NCBI RefSeq assembly: GCF_005281475.1
Contig: NZ_CP040106.1
Span: forward strand, 4,554,501-4,618,500
Reading direction: 5' to 3'
DNA length: 64,000 nucleotides
Source: Echinicola rosea
GTDB taxonomy: Bacteria > Bacteroidota > Bacteroidia > Cytophagales > Cyclobacteriaceae
In this document: positions 26,871 through 36,241 of the stretch, piece by piece
Position numbering within the stretch: position 1 is the stretch's first letter
Layout: each line of letters begins with the position of its first letter
The notes under the pieces: model-generated
What the model saw: the letters and a program-made list of their open reading frames with translations, nothing else
Told to the model about the DNA's origin: nothing
Databases searched by the model: none
Translations under genes and position numbers: made by a program

Positions 26871-27311
26871 TGGGTTGGGGAATTAGGGAATTGAAAAATT
26901 TGAAGATTGAAAGGTTGTAAGGTTCCCATGCCCGTTGTTCCGACAGGTATGCTGGGGAACCAGTAGCATAGCGTTTTTAACTCAATACCACTAGTTTGGT
27001 GGTTTCAGGGAAAGCTTGGCATCGATATCAATCGGTAAAAGCAATTTTCCTCGCCGTAACCTCCATTGTCCTGTCCACTACCAAATAAATATGTATATTT
27101 AACTCGGATTATGCGTTGGGAATCGTAGTGAGAGCTGAAAGTGCAAGAAAATCAGTTAGTTTGGAGGCATTAGCGTAGCAACGCTACGGTTATGCCGAAA
27201 ACTAAAGTGAAACGACTGATTTTGAAGCAGTTTCAGGTCGCAACACCTGTGCGCCGTGGCGTAGATAGGCTAATGCATATTCCGGGTTTAACTATCACAA
27301 CCGTTTTATCC
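26871..27311. other. Intergenic region with hairpin and repeats, 441 bases
   Basis: Holds a long imperfect hairpin (27148-27223) and a 24-base sequence at 27269-27292 that recurs with two changes at 59060-59083. TATATTTA at 27094-27101 could be a -7 element for the amidohydrolase gene. The open frame that runs in from 27192 is not considered coding, since the lipoprotein signal starts at 27312. Confidence 0.5.
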
Positions 27312-28718
27312 ATGAAAACACCCGCCGCCTTTATCTTGATGGTCTTTTTTACCGTTGGCATGATTGCCTGCAAAAACAAAAGCAGCCAAAAGGAAGCACC
27401 TTTCCCAACCGCAAAAGTCTTTGCCGATGTCAACATCGTCAACATCAATAATGGGCACATCACAAAAGGCCACGTGGTCGTGGATTCGGGCAAAATCCAA
27501 CGGATACTGCCCGTTTCAGAAGATGAGGCTGATGTGATCCAAGAGGCGGAACTGATCAATGGAAAGGGGAAATACCTGGTGCCGGGCATAGCAGAAATGC
27601 ACGCCCACCTGCCTTCGGTCATCTGGAATGACCCCCAAATGGAAGAAGTACTTTTTCTCTACCTTTCCAATGGCATCACCACGATCAGGGGAATGCTTGG
27701 TCATCACCTACACTTAGAACTCAAGGAAAAAGTAGCTAACGATAAAATCCTCGGCCCCAGAATCTACACTTCCAGTCCTTCTCTAAACGGCAATACCGTC
27801 ACCAGTACCGAACAGGCTACTGAAATGGTCACCGCTTACCAAAAGGACGGCTTTGACTTCCTCAAGCTTCATCCCGGCCTAAGACTGCACGTCTTTGACC
27901 AAATTGTCAAAACAGCCAAGGAAGTCAATATCCCCTTTGCAGGACATGTTTCTTCCTTGGTCGGGATCAGACATGCATTGGAAAGCGGCTATGCCAGCAT
28001 TGACCATGTGGATGGTTTTCTGGAAGGCCTGGTGCCGGAATCAGCAGGGGTAAATCCTACCGAAAACGGATTTTTTGGCTATAATTTTACCGATAAGGCA
28101 GACACCACGCTCCTTCCAGACCTGGTAAAAATGACCAAAACTCATCAAGTTTGGGTGGTCCCCACCCAAAGCTTGTTTACCAGATGGTTTTCTCCTACCT
28201 CTGCGGAGCAATTGGCCTCGGAACCAGAAATGGAATACATGGCCCCTGAAGTCATCGAAAATTGGATCAACAGTAAAAAGAACCTTACCGAAACGAAAGG
28301 TTACAGTACTGAGCAGTGGGAAAAATTCCTACAAATCAGAAAAAAACTCCTCCGTAGCCTTCAAGAAAACGGTCACGGACTGCTCTTGGGCTCAGATGCT
28401 CCACAGGTATTCAATGTCCCCGGATTTTCAATCCAACATGAAATGCAGGCGATGGCAGATGCCGGTTTAAGTCCCTTGCAAATCCTCCAAATGGGCACGA
28501 TAAATCCAGCCCGGTATTTTCGAGAGGAAGGAAATTTTGGAGAAATCACCGAAGGCGCCAGTGCTGACCTGATCCTCTTAGACAAAAACCCCTTGGAGGA
28601 CATTGCTAATATGCAGCGTCCACATGGCGTTATGGTAAGAGGTACATGGATGAGCCGTGAACAGATCGACCAGAGACTAAAGACCATAGCCGACAAATAC
28701 GACGAATTAAAGAAATGA
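27312..28718 (+). CDS. Amidohydrolase-family lipoprotein (imidazolonepropionase-like)
   Basis: Metal-dependent hydrolase of the amidohydrolase superfamily, probably exported: ATG at 27312 gives a signal peptide with lipobox VGMIAC. The 468-aa protein has the small beta-sandwich (residues ~30-75, KVFADVNIVNINNGH), then the metal site GIAEMHAHLP (HxH), LKLHPGLRLH in place of the bridging Lys, FAGHVSS and IDHVDG (two His), and LGSDAPQ (catalytic Asp). It returns to the sandwich with ASADLILLDKNPLEDI. Related proteins include prolidase-like and imidazolonepropionase-like enzymes; the substrate is not evident. An earlier in-frame start exists at 27192 but would spoil the signal peptide. Confidence 0.9.
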   Translation: MKTPAAFILMVFFTVGMIACKNKSSQKEAPFPTAKVFADVNIVNINNGHITKGHVVVDSGKIQRILPVSEDEADVIQEAELINGKGKYLVPGIAEMHAHLPSVIWNDPQMEEVLFLYLSNGITTIRGMLGHHLHLELKEKVANDKILGPRIYTSSPSLNGNTVTSTEQATEMVTAYQKDGFDFLKLHPGLRLHVFDQIVKTAKEVNIPFAGHVSSLVGIRHALESGYASIDHVDGFLEGLVPESAGVNPTENGFFGYNFTDKADTTLLPDLVKMTKTHQVWVVPTQSLFTRWFSPTSAEQLASEPEMEYMAPEVIENWINSKKNLTETKGYSTEQWEKFLQIRKKLLRSLQENGHGLLLGSDAPQVFNVPGFSIQHEMQAMADAGLSPLQILQMGTINPARYFREEGNFGEITEGASADLILLDKNPLEDIANMQRPHGVMVRGTWMSREQIDQRLKTIADKYDELKK

Positions 28719-28730
28719 CATCGGTAATTA

Positions 28731-29837
28731 TCACCAATTTGGTCCTCCCCATTTCCTGCCAGAATGATAGACCAGCCGTCCTTTTTGGATTTCCAGCGGG
28801 GATTCGATGTTGTTAAGAAAAAGCTGCCCTGTCCCTAAGCCCTGTGGCAATGTGGTACAGTAAGTAGAAGTAAGCTGAGCAATGGCATTAAGGCCGATAT
28901 TGCTCTCCAGTGCAGACGTCATCCACCAGCCAATATTTCGATCCTCGGCTAATTGGATCCATTTTTTGGTAGCGCGAATACCTCCCAACAAAGTAGGTTT
29001 TAGGATGATAAAAGGAGGTCTTATCTTATCCAGTAAAGCTGCTTTTTGATTTCGTCCGGTCACCCCAATCAGTTCCTCATCCAAAGCAATCGACAGTGGA
29101 CTGGAGGCACATAACCGCTGCATTTCTTGATGTTGTCCCGCCTTGATGGGCTGCTCAATACTGTGCAGGTCAAATTCGGCCAACTGGGACAATTTCCCCA
29201 TAGCTTCCTCTGGTGGAAAGGCGCCATTGGCATCCACCCGCAAGGTAATGTCATCAGCAGAAAAGCGCGCACGAATACCGTCTAACAACCGGCACTCCTC
29301 CTCAAAATTTATCGCTCCTATTTTCATCTTAATGCACGAAAAACCTTGCACAAGCTTATCTTCGATCTGCCGGTGCATAAACGCCGCATCTCCCATCCAT
29401 ATGAGGCCATTGATGGCAATTTTTTCCTGTCCTTTGTAAAAATCATTGGCCATAATCAGCTTTTCACCTCCATGATAGAGATCTAGTAAAGCCGTTTCGA
29501 AAGCAAAGCGTACACTGGGACAATTGTCAGGCACCAACTCCTCGCACAGGTCCAATATGGCTTCTTCTTCCCACTCTACAGCTACCTGGGACAATTTAAC
29601 CACCAATGCCTCCCATATCGAGGGCAGGTCAAGCCCATCTTCTGGACTGAGGTTTGGCAAGGGGCCTGCCTCGCCCCAGCCCACCCTATCCGGATTATCC
29701 GTTTGCCACACCTTCAAAAAATACGAATCTTTCGTTTTTAATACTCCCCTCGAAGTGCCTGCATCAAATTTAAAATCCAAGGTATATCGGTACCATTTGG
29801 CGTTTACTTTAGTGGGATTTGGCTGCTTATTGTTCAT
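28731..29837 (-). CDS. menC: o-Succinylbenzoate synthase
   Basis: Enolase-superfamily enzyme that dehydrates SHCHC to o-succinylbenzoate in menaquinone synthesis. The 368-aa protein shows the catalytic set of the MLE/OSBS subgroup: IKMKIG (second Lys acid/base), VDANGAF (metal Asp), IEQPI (metal Glu), ALDEE (metal Asp/Glu) and ILKPTLLGG (second Lys). The capping domain is residues ~1-125. Some Bacteroidota members of this subgroup are dipeptide epimerases, but FRYTLDFKF-type N-terminus and KPTLLGGI favour MenC. No other men genes are in the window. It diverges from queA with overlapping promoter space. Confidence 0.87.
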   Translation of the reverse strand: MNNKQPNPTKVNAKWYRYTLDFKFDAGTSRGVLKTKDSYFLKVWQTDNPDRVGWGEAGPLPNLSPEDGLDLPSIWEALVVKLSQVAVEWEEEAILDLCEELVPDNCPSVRFAFETALLDLYHGGEKLIMANDFYKGQEKIAINGLIWMGDAAFMHRQIEDKLVQGFSCIKMKIGAINFEEECRLLDGIRARFSADDITLRVDANGAFPPEEAMGKLSQLAEFDLHSIEQPIKAGQHQEMQRLCASSPLSIALDEELIGVTGRNQKAALLDKIRPPFIILKPTLLGGIRATKKWIQLAEDRNIGWWMTSALESNIGLNAIAQLTSTYCTTLPQGLGTGQLFLNNIESPLEIQKGRLVYHSGRKWGGPNW

Positions 29838-29854
29838 GTCTGATCGTAATGCCT

Positions 29855-29882
29855 TATATTTGCTGTCCGAAAAACAAAGCTA
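29855..29882. promoter_or_regulatory. Overlapping divergent promoters of menC and queA
   Basis: For queA, TTG at 29830-29832 and TATATTTG at 29855-29862 (spacing 22) fit the Bacteroidota consensus. For menC, the minus strand carries TAGCTTTG at 29882-29875, also a full -7 match, without a clear -33 at the right distance. The two -7 elements are about 13 bases apart, so the two polymerases may compete. Confidence 0.45.
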
Positions 29883-29946
29883 AGGGAATCAATGGTAAAT
29901 TACCTTTCCCAAGTCTGAAAAATCCCAACATCTAAGAGGTAAACGA

Positions 29947-31170
29947 ATGGACACCACTTCTGAAATCAAGCTTTCCGATTATCAATACGAACTTCCTGAA
30001 GACCGCATTGCCAAATTCCCTTTGGAAACGCGTGACCAATCCAAACTACTGCATTTTGAAGCGGGAATCATCGATCACCATAGGTTCTATGATCTCCCCG
30101 ACTTACTACCGTCCAATACCCTTATGGTGTTTAACAACACCAAAGTCATCCCAGCCCGCCTGATTTTCCAAAGGGCCTCGGGGGCCAAAATTGAAATCTT
30201 TCTGCTCCAGCCCGTTGCCCCAAGTACCATCATCAACGAAACCATGATGCATACCGGCCCGGTCACCTGGCAGGCCATGATCGGTAATTTGAAGAAGTGG
30301 AAAGATGGTGAAGTACTCGAAGGAAAAATAATGGCCAATGGCAACGAAATGACCATCAAAGCGGTCCTTGAAAACCGTGAAGAGCGTCTGGTGAAAATAG
30401 ACTGGGAAGATGACAGTCTTTCCTTTGCCGCTGTGGTGGAAGCCGTGGGAGAAGTCCCCCTGCCTCCATACCTCAACAGAACAGCCACCAGTGAAGACAA
30501 ACCCCGCTACCAAACCGTTTACTCCTTAAAAGAAGGTGCTGTGGCTGCTCCCACTGCTGGCTTACATTTCACTGATGAAATCCTAGGAAAACTTACAGAT
30601 GCCGACATCAAAACCGACTACCTGACACTTCATGTAGGTGCCGGCACATTCCAACCGATCAAAGAGGAAATAGTGACCCACCACCCCATGCACAGCGAAC
30701 AGGTGGTGGTCACAAAAGAAAATATTGAACATTTCCTTGCGCATGACGGCAATATCGTAGCTGTAGGCACAACTTCCATGCGCTCCTTGGAAAGTATCTA
30801 TTGGTATGGGATAAAACTACTACACGGTGAAAGCAAAGAATTCCAAATCCAAAAACTTTACCCCTATCAAAAACACCTGAAAAAGGCCTCCTTAAAAGAG
30901 AGTTTGCAGGCAATATTGGATTTAATGAATGCAGAAAACCTGGTCGAAATCACTGGCAGCACTGAGATTTTTATCATGCCGGGCTATGAATTCAGGGTTT
31001 GCAATGGGCTCCTTACCAATTTTCACCAACCCGCCTCCACACTGATACTCCTCGTAGCAGCGTTTACCAAAGGCGATTGGCACAAAATCTACCATGAAGC
31101 CCTAACACACGACTACAGGTTTCTGAGCTACGGAGATAGTAGTTTACTCTGGCACCATAAAAAGGCCTAA
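29947..31170 (+). CDS. queA: S-adenosylmethionine:tRNA ribosyltransferase-isomerase
   Basis: Transfers and rearranges the ribose of SAM onto 7-aminomethyl-deazaguanine in tRNA, giving epoxyqueuosine. The 407-aa protein has family blocks YELPEDRIAKFPLETRDQSK near the N-terminus, NNTKVIPARL, VYSLKEGAVAAPTAGLHFTD, DYLTLHVGAGTFQPI and C-terminal NFHQPASTLILLVAAF with YRFLSYGDSSLL. It is slightly longer than E. coli QueA (356 aa), as usual in Bacteroidota. Its stop codon overlaps by four bases the end of the convergent LytTR gene. Confidence 0.95.
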   Translation: MDTTSEIKLSDYQYELPEDRIAKFPLETRDQSKLLHFEAGIIDHHRFYDLPDLLPSNTLMVFNNTKVIPARLIFQRASGAKIEIFLLQPVAPSTIINETMMHTGPVTWQAMIGNLKKWKDGEVLEGKIMANGNEMTIKAVLENREERLVKIDWEDDSLSFAAVVEAVGEVPLPPYLNRTATSEDKPRYQTVYSLKEGAVAAPTAGLHFTDEILGKLTDADIKTDYLTLHVGAGTFQPIKEEIVTHHPMHSEQVVVTKENIEHFLAHDGNIVAVGTTSMRSLESIYWYGIKLLHGESKEFQIQKLYPYQKHLKKASLKESLQAILDLMNAENLVEITGSTEIFIMPGYEFRVCNGLLTNFHQPASTLILLVAAFTKGDWHKIYHEALTHDYRFLSYGDSSLLWHHKKA

Positions 31171-31583
31171 GCCCCGGCGCCAAGCTTATTTATTCCATGG
31201 ATGAGTTTTTGATAATACGTCCGGCCGACAGGAACCCGCTCCTGCTCGATGGTCACTTCCTTGGGTGATATGGTGGTTATCCTGTCGAGTCTTACGAGGT
31301 ATGATTTATGAATCCTCACAAATTCCTCCTCTGGTAATATCGCTTCAAATTCCTTTAGGATATTTCGCAGTGAATATACCTTATCCTTTGTCACCAAAGT
31401 GGTATAATTTCCATCCCCTTTAAGCCAAAGTACATTTTTGAACTTCACACGCCGAAGACAGCCCTTGTCTCGTACAAACAAGGCATCTTTGATCAACAGC
31501 TCATCGTGTTCAGAGTGGTGGTTCTCTAGGTTTGAATCTTTTTTATTCATTGCAGTCCCGTGATGATAGATTACTTCTCCCAT
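31167..31583 (-). CDS. Stand-alone LytTR-domain DNA-binding protein
   Basis: A 138-aa protein whose C-terminal ~100 residues are a LytTR DNA-binding domain (VLWLKGDGNYTTLVTKDKVY, LPEEEFVRIHKSYLVRLDRI, VPVGRTYYQKL). No receiver domain or membrane segment precedes it, unlike the usual LytR/AlgR response regulators; residues 1-35 are polar and probably flexible. Such short LytTR proteins can regulate their own or adjacent genes, but the target here is unknown. A second possible start is Met12. Convergent with queA and on the same strand as, but ~330 bases from, the efflux operon. Confidence 0.88.
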   Translation of the reverse strand: MGEVIYHHGTAMNKKDSNLENHHSEHDELLIKDALFVRDKGCLRRVKFKNVLWLKGDGNYTTLVTKDKVYSLRNILKEFEAILPEEEFVRIHKSYLVRLDRITTISPKEVTIEQERVPVGRTYYQKLIHGINKLGAGA

Positions 31584-31913
31584 AGTTTTTTCCTTTTTTT
31601 GGAGAGTTATTACATTAAAAACTTAAATCAGTTAACAATAATTGTATAATTGACTATGCCATAATTCAGAAGCCTACAAAACTCAAAATATGGGTTCAGA
31701 TCCCCTATATTCCGACCGTAATCAGTATCAAAAATGAAATGACCAGTTGATTTTGTGGGCTCCTCAATTACTTATCTGCATAAATATAAACATAATATAC
31801 ATATTTATGTATTCAAAAGTCATTTTTTTTGATAAAAATAAAAAAATAATAGCCTGACATTTCGAGAATTTCCCGAATGCCAGGCTATTTCACAATCTAT
31901 TTTATGCTGATTA
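31584..31913. other. Intergenic region between the RND pump and the LytTR gene
   Basis: About 330 AT-rich bases: the terminator of the efflux operon at the left end and the leader of the LytTR gene at the right. No further gene recognised. Confidence 0.5.
31838..31887 (-). terminator. Terminator of the RND efflux operon
   Basis: TAGCCTG (31850-31856) pairs with CAGGCTA (31881-31887), and inside it CATTTCGAGAA with TTCCCGAATG. On the minus strand a T-rich tract follows (complement of 31838-31849). It begins about 27 bases past the pump stop codon. Confidence 0.85.
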
Positions 31914-34900
31914 TCAGGCCTCAGGCTGATATTGTTCTTCCAATTCTTTCAGTTTTTTACTGCCATAGGCAATTTTAGTAATCACCACATAAAGGACAGG
32001 CACCACAAAAATAGCCAAGAAAGTCGCGGCAAGCATCCCGCCGATCACTGTCCAGCCAATGGTCTGTCTGGCCACGGCCCCTGCACCATTGGAAAGTGCC
32101 AAAGGAACCACCCCGAGAATAAAGGCCAAAGAGGTCATCACAATCGGCCTCAATCGAAGCTTAACGGCCTCAATCGTGGCAGCCAATAGCGGCATTCCAG
32201 CATCCACACGTTCTTTGGCAAATTCCACTATCAAGATGGCATTCTTCGCAGCAAGACCGATCAAAGTCACCAATCCAATCTGGGCATATACGTTATTGTC
32301 AAGCTTTGGCAGGAAGGTCAAAGCCAAGATCGCACCAAAGGCACCCAATGGCAGGGCCAACAATACTGAAAATGGAACCGACCAACTCTCATACAATGCA
32401 GCCAATAACAAGGAAACCAAAATGATCGCCAAGGCAAAGATCAAGATCGTCGTATTACCGGAGGCCAACTCCTCCCTACTCAATCCAGAGAAATCATACC
32501 CATATCCTGCCGGCAATACTTCTGCGGCCACTTCTTCCAATGCCTCCAGTGCCTGGCCACTACTGTAACCTTCTGCGGCATTACCATTAATTTCAGTAGA
32601 TCTGAACAGGTTATAGTGGTTGATCACGGGGGCATTTTCCACCACTTCATAGTCCACCACAGCTCCCAGCGGAACGGACTTTCCTTGTCTGTTCATGACA
32701 TAATATTGATCCAAGTCCTTGATGTCCATTCTGTAGGCGGTATCTGCTTGGGCCACTACGCGGAAATTACGACCGTAACGGGTAAAGTCATTGACATAGG
32801 AACTTCCCATATAAGTGGACATGGTCGAGAACACATCAGAAATCGCCACTCCAAGTTTTTTGGCCTTCTCACGATCCACAGTCACATGGTATCCAGGCGT
32901 CTGCGCCGTAAAGAAACTATAGGCCATGGCTATTTCCGGGCGCTGGTTAGCTGCTCCCAAAAACTGCCCAACCACTTGTTCAAACTCTTTGATGTCCCCA
33001 CCAGAGCGCTGCTCAAGCATAAAGCTAAAGCCACCGGTTTGCCCCAAGCCCGGAATGGCTGGCGGTGGCACCACAATGATATTGGCTTCTTTGATGGCAG
33101 CAAATTTTTGGTTCAGCTGCGCGATCAAACCAAAGAGTTGCTTTGAAGGATCCTGACGCTCATCCCATGGATCCATCTGGATAAAGAACGTACCACTGTT
33201 TGACTTAAAGGAAAAGTTAATCGCGTTTAAGCCTCCAATACCGGTTACATTACGGATACCATCCGTGCTGGTAATCATCTCTACCATTTCGTCCATGATC
33301 GAACGGGTCCTGCTAGTGGAAGAACTCTCGGGAAGTTCGAGGGAAATAAACAACCTTCCTTCATCTTCTGTCGGCAAGAAACCGGTCGGTTTTGCCTGGA
33401 AGAGTCCCACTGTACCGGCATAAATACACACCAAGATGATAAGTACCAGTGGTGTGGCTTTGATACTTTTCTTAACACCATTTCCATATGAACTGGTCAC
33501 CCGTTCAAACCAGACATTAAACTTATAGAAGAATTTATTGATCCCTCGGGAACCTTTCTTCACCGCTGTCGGCTTCAGCAACAAACTACATAGGGCAGGT
33601 GTCAATGTCAAGGCCACAAAGGCGGAAATCAATACGGAAATCGCAATGGTAATGGCAAACTGCTGGTACATCCTCCCCACGATCCCTGGAATAAAGCCTA
33701 CCGGAATAAATACCGCAGCCAAAATCAAGGCTATGGCAATTACCGGAGCGGTAATATCCTTCATCGCAAGCATGGTGGCTTCCTTCGCAGATACCCGCTT
33801 GGAATCAATATAATGCTGGGCAGCCTCTACCACCACAATCGCATCATCCACCACGATACCGATCGCCAATACAAAACCAAACATCGTCAGGGTATTAATG
33901 GTAAACCCTAGCGGAATGAAGAAAATAAAGGTACCGATGATCGAAACCGGAATGGCCAAAATAGGAATCAAGGTCGCTCTCCAACTTTGCAGGAAGAGGA
34001 ATACCACCACGATCACCAATATCAAAGCCTCTACCAATGTGTGCAGTACTTCGTCAATCGATACCTGCACCACCGAAACAGATTCAAAAGGAACCACATA
34101 ATCCATATCAGCAGGGAAGGTGGCCTTCATTTCATCAAGTGCGTTATATATCCCTTCTGCCGTATCGATCGCATTACTGCCTGGTGCCTGATAAACCAAT
34201 AGAATCGCTGCCGGCTCACCATTAACGGTAGAGAACCGGCCATAGTCAAATTCCCCAAACTCTATTCGCGCCACATCCTTCAGGTAAACCAAGCTTCCTG
34301 ATGCAGGGTCTGTCCTTACGATGATGTCTTCAAACTCCTCTTTTCGCTCAAGTTTACCATTTACCGTAATTGGATACTCAAAAGTCTGGGAAGAAAGCTG
34401 GGGCATCCCCCCTACCGTACCCGCTGCCACTTGGAGGTTTTGCTCCTGAATAGCGGCGGTCACTTCGGTCGTAGAGATGTTGTATTGCGCCAGCTTATCT
34501 GGCTTCAGCCATACCCGCATACTAAAATCCTGTCCAATGGCATTAATATCACCGACTCCAGGCACCCTCAAAAGGGCATCCTTGACGAAGATGTTGGTGT
34601 AATTGGAAAGGAACTTGGTATCGTGGGTACCTTTCGGTGAATACAAACTGATCACCATCATGATACTGGGGTTCCGCTTACGCACGGTCACACCAAGGCG
34701 TTTTACCGCTTCAGGGAGACGGGGTTCTGCAATACTCACCCGGTTTTGCACATCCAGCGTGGCGATGTCAATGTCCGTACCCACGTCAAAAGTGACATTC
34801 ATATTCATCTGCCCAGTACTGGTATTGGTACTGCTGATGTATGCCATCCCTGGCGTACCGTTCACTTGTGTCTCGATGGGTGTCGCCACGGTTTGCTCCA

Positions 34901-35072
34901 CCGTTTTGGCATCGGCACCCGTGTAGTTAGCGGAAACAGATACTACTGGAGGCGTAATATCTGGATACTGTGTCACCGGTAGGTTGACGATGGAGATGGC
35001 CCCTACCAATAAAATGACTATAGAGATCACCATCGCCGTCACCGGGCGTTTAATAAAAACTTCGGATATCAT
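31914..35072 (-). CDS. RND-family multidrug efflux pump (HAE1 type, AcrB-like)
   Basis: Proton-driven inner-membrane pump of a tripartite efflux complex. The 1052-aa protein has 12 transmembrane helices with two large periplasmic loops; the proton-relay pair is visible in FGFVLAIGIVVDDAIVVVEA (helix 4, Asp-Asp), and the substrate-binding porter domains lie at ~40-330 and ~560-870. The N-terminal FIKRPVTAMVISIVILLVGA and central GFIPGIVGRMYQQFAITIAI are typical of the hydrophobe/amphiphile group. Length is normal. Encoded directly after its adaptor with 40 bases between them; the substrate is unknown. Confidence 0.95.
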   Translation of the reverse strand: MISEVFIKRPVTAMVISIVILLVGAISIVNLPVTQYPDITPPVVSVSANYTGADAKTVEQTVATPIETQVNGTPGMAYISSTNTSTGQMNMNVTFDVGTDIDIATLDVQNRVSIAEPRLPEAVKRLGVTVRKRNPSIMMVISLYSPKGTHDTKFLSNYTNIFVKDALLRVPGVGDINAIGQDFSMRVWLKPDKLAQYNISTTEVTAAIQEQNLQVAAGTVGGMPQLSSQTFEYPITVNGKLERKEEFEDIIVRTDPASGSLVYLKDVARIEFGEFDYGRFSTVNGEPAAILLVYQAPGSNAIDTAEGIYNALDEMKATFPADMDYVVPFESVSVVQVSIDEVLHTLVEALILVIVVVFLFLQSWRATLIPILAIPVSIIGTFIFFIPLGFTINTLTMFGFVLAIGIVVDDAIVVVEAAQHYIDSKRVSAKEATMLAMKDITAPVIAIALILAAVFIPVGFIPGIVGRMYQQFAITIAISVLISAFVALTLTPALCSLLLKPTAVKKGSRGINKFFYKFNVWFERVTSSYGNGVKKSIKATPLVLIILVCIYAGTVGLFQAKPTGFLPTEDEGRLFISLELPESSSTSRTRSIMDEMVEMITSTDGIRNVTGIGGLNAINFSFKSNSGTFFIQMDPWDERQDPSKQLFGLIAQLNQKFAAIKEANIIVVPPPAIPGLGQTGGFSFMLEQRSGGDIKEFEQVVGQFLGAANQRPEIAMAYSFFTAQTPGYHVTVDREKAKKLGVAISDVFSTMSTYMGSSYVNDFTRYGRNFRVVAQADTAYRMDIKDLDQYYVMNRQGKSVPLGAVVDYEVVENAPVINHYNLFRSTEINGNAAEGYSSGQALEALEEVAAEVLPAGYGYDFSGLSREELASGNTTILIFALAIILVSLLLAALYESWSVPFSVLLALPLGAFGAILALTFLPKLDNNVYAQIGLVTLIGLAAKNAILIVEFAKERVDAGMPLLAATIEAVKLRLRPIVMTSLAFILGVVPLALSNGAGAVARQTIGWTVIGGMLAATFLAIFVVPVLYVVITKIAYGSKKLKELEEQYQPEA

Positions 35073-35112
35073 AAAATTATCTTACTTTGGCGTTATAAAG
35101 GATTGGTTTAGC

Positions 35113-36219
35113 TTAGGCATCTATTTGTACCTTCGCGCCTTCTCGTAGTTTCTGGATACCTTCCACTACTATTTTTTGACCAGGCTTAAGCCCTTCTCTG
35201 ACCACTATCTCAGCACCCACTTTGGTCCCCAATAGGACGTTCTGCTGGTGCACGACACTGTCATCCCCTATTACATAGACGAAATATTCCCCCATCTGCT
35301 CGGTCACGGCTTTGTACGGAATGGCAATTTGGTTGCCGATATCCTGGTTAAGTACTCGGAGGTTCAAGGTCATGCCCGGGATCAATTCTCCCGCTGGATT
35401 TGGAAATTCTACGCGCATATTGATCGTTCCTGACTGTCTGCCCACAGCCCGATCTATGGTGGTCAGTTCTCCATGATGTTGATAGACATCATTTTTCCCA
35501 AACTGAATGGTGAAGGTAGAGTCGGGAAGATTTTCATTTCGCATCATCTTACTGAACCTTCTTACATCCCGCTCATTTACCACAAAATCCACCAATACTG
35601 GATCATTGGATGACAGGGTATTCAGGAGGCTTTGGCCAGCAGACACTTGGGCACCCAGTCTCACTTGTGAAATCCCCACCGTTCCGGCAAAAGGTGCATT
35701 GATCACGGAGTAATTATAATCTGTCAATGTACTTCTCACCTGCGCTTCGGCCGAAGTAACCTGTGACTCAGCCGTCAGGATATCAGCCCTGGCATAGTCC
35801 AATTGCTGCTTGGCAATCGCATCTTGCTTGTCCAAAGCTTCGTAGCGTTCCAAGTCTTTCTTCACACGCTCCAAATTCGCCTTGGCACTTTTCAGTGTCG
35901 CCTGGGCTTGCTCATAAGCCGCCTGATATTTGCTCCTGTCTATTTCATAAAGCTTCTGGCCCTTGGTCACTTCTTGGCCGTCTTCAACAAATATCTTGGA
36001 GATATACCCACTTACTTGCGGCCTGATCTCCACTTCATTTAATGGCACGACAGTACCTGGATACAAGTCCAGCCCCGTCACATGCTTGCTGGTAACCGAG
36101 GTAGCGCGCACGGAGACCGCTTGCTGCCCTTGGCCTGCTTGCGTATTGGCTTCCGAACCACAAGAACTCACCACTCCTGCGACTCCCACAACGAAAATTA
36201 TCCACAAAAACTTTTTCAT
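35113..36219 (-). CDS. RND efflux periplasmic adaptor (membrane fusion protein)
   Basis: Bridges the inner-membrane pump and the outer-membrane channel. The 368-aa protein is a lipoprotein (lipobox VVSSC, Cys20). Domains in order: barrel-sandwich lipoyl half (VEIRPQVSGYISKIFVEDGQ, ~60-85), alpha-helical hairpin (~90-165, KSAKANLERVKKDLERYEAL), second lipoyl half (NAPFAGTVGISQVRLGAQV), beta-barrel and membrane-proximal domain ending GLKPGQKIVVEGIQKLREGA. This is the normal layout of AcrA/MexA. Lies 22 bases after the TolC-like gene. Confidence 0.94.
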   Translation of the reverse strand: MKKFLWIIFVVGVAGVVSSCGSEANTQAGQGQQAVSVRATSVTSKHVTGLDLYPGTVVPLNEVEIRPQVSGYISKIFVEDGQEVTKGQKLYEIDRSKYQAAYEQAQATLKSAKANLERVKKDLERYEALDKQDAIAKQQLDYARADILTAESQVTSAEAQVRSTLTDYNYSVINAPFAGTVGISQVRLGAQVSAGQSLLNTLSSNDPVLVDFVVNERDVRRFSKMMRNENLPDSTFTIQFGKNDVYQHHGELTTIDRAVGRQSGTINMRVEFPNPAGELIPGMTLNLRVLNQDIGNQIAIPYKAVTEQMGEYFVYVIGDDSVVHQQNVLLGTKVGAEIVVREGLKPGQKIVVEGIQKLREGAKVQIDA

Positions 36220-36241
36220 TTCCCGATTGATTATTTGCTGT

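Noticed and set aside
27148..27223. Integron attC site
   Set aside because: The hairpin has no RYYYAAC/GTTRRRY core pair at its ends, and no integrase or gene cassettes are near.
27192..27311. Upstream extension of the amidohydrolase frame
   Set aside because: It crosses the hairpin and the repeated 24-mer, and removes the N-terminal lipoprotein signal that starts at 27312.
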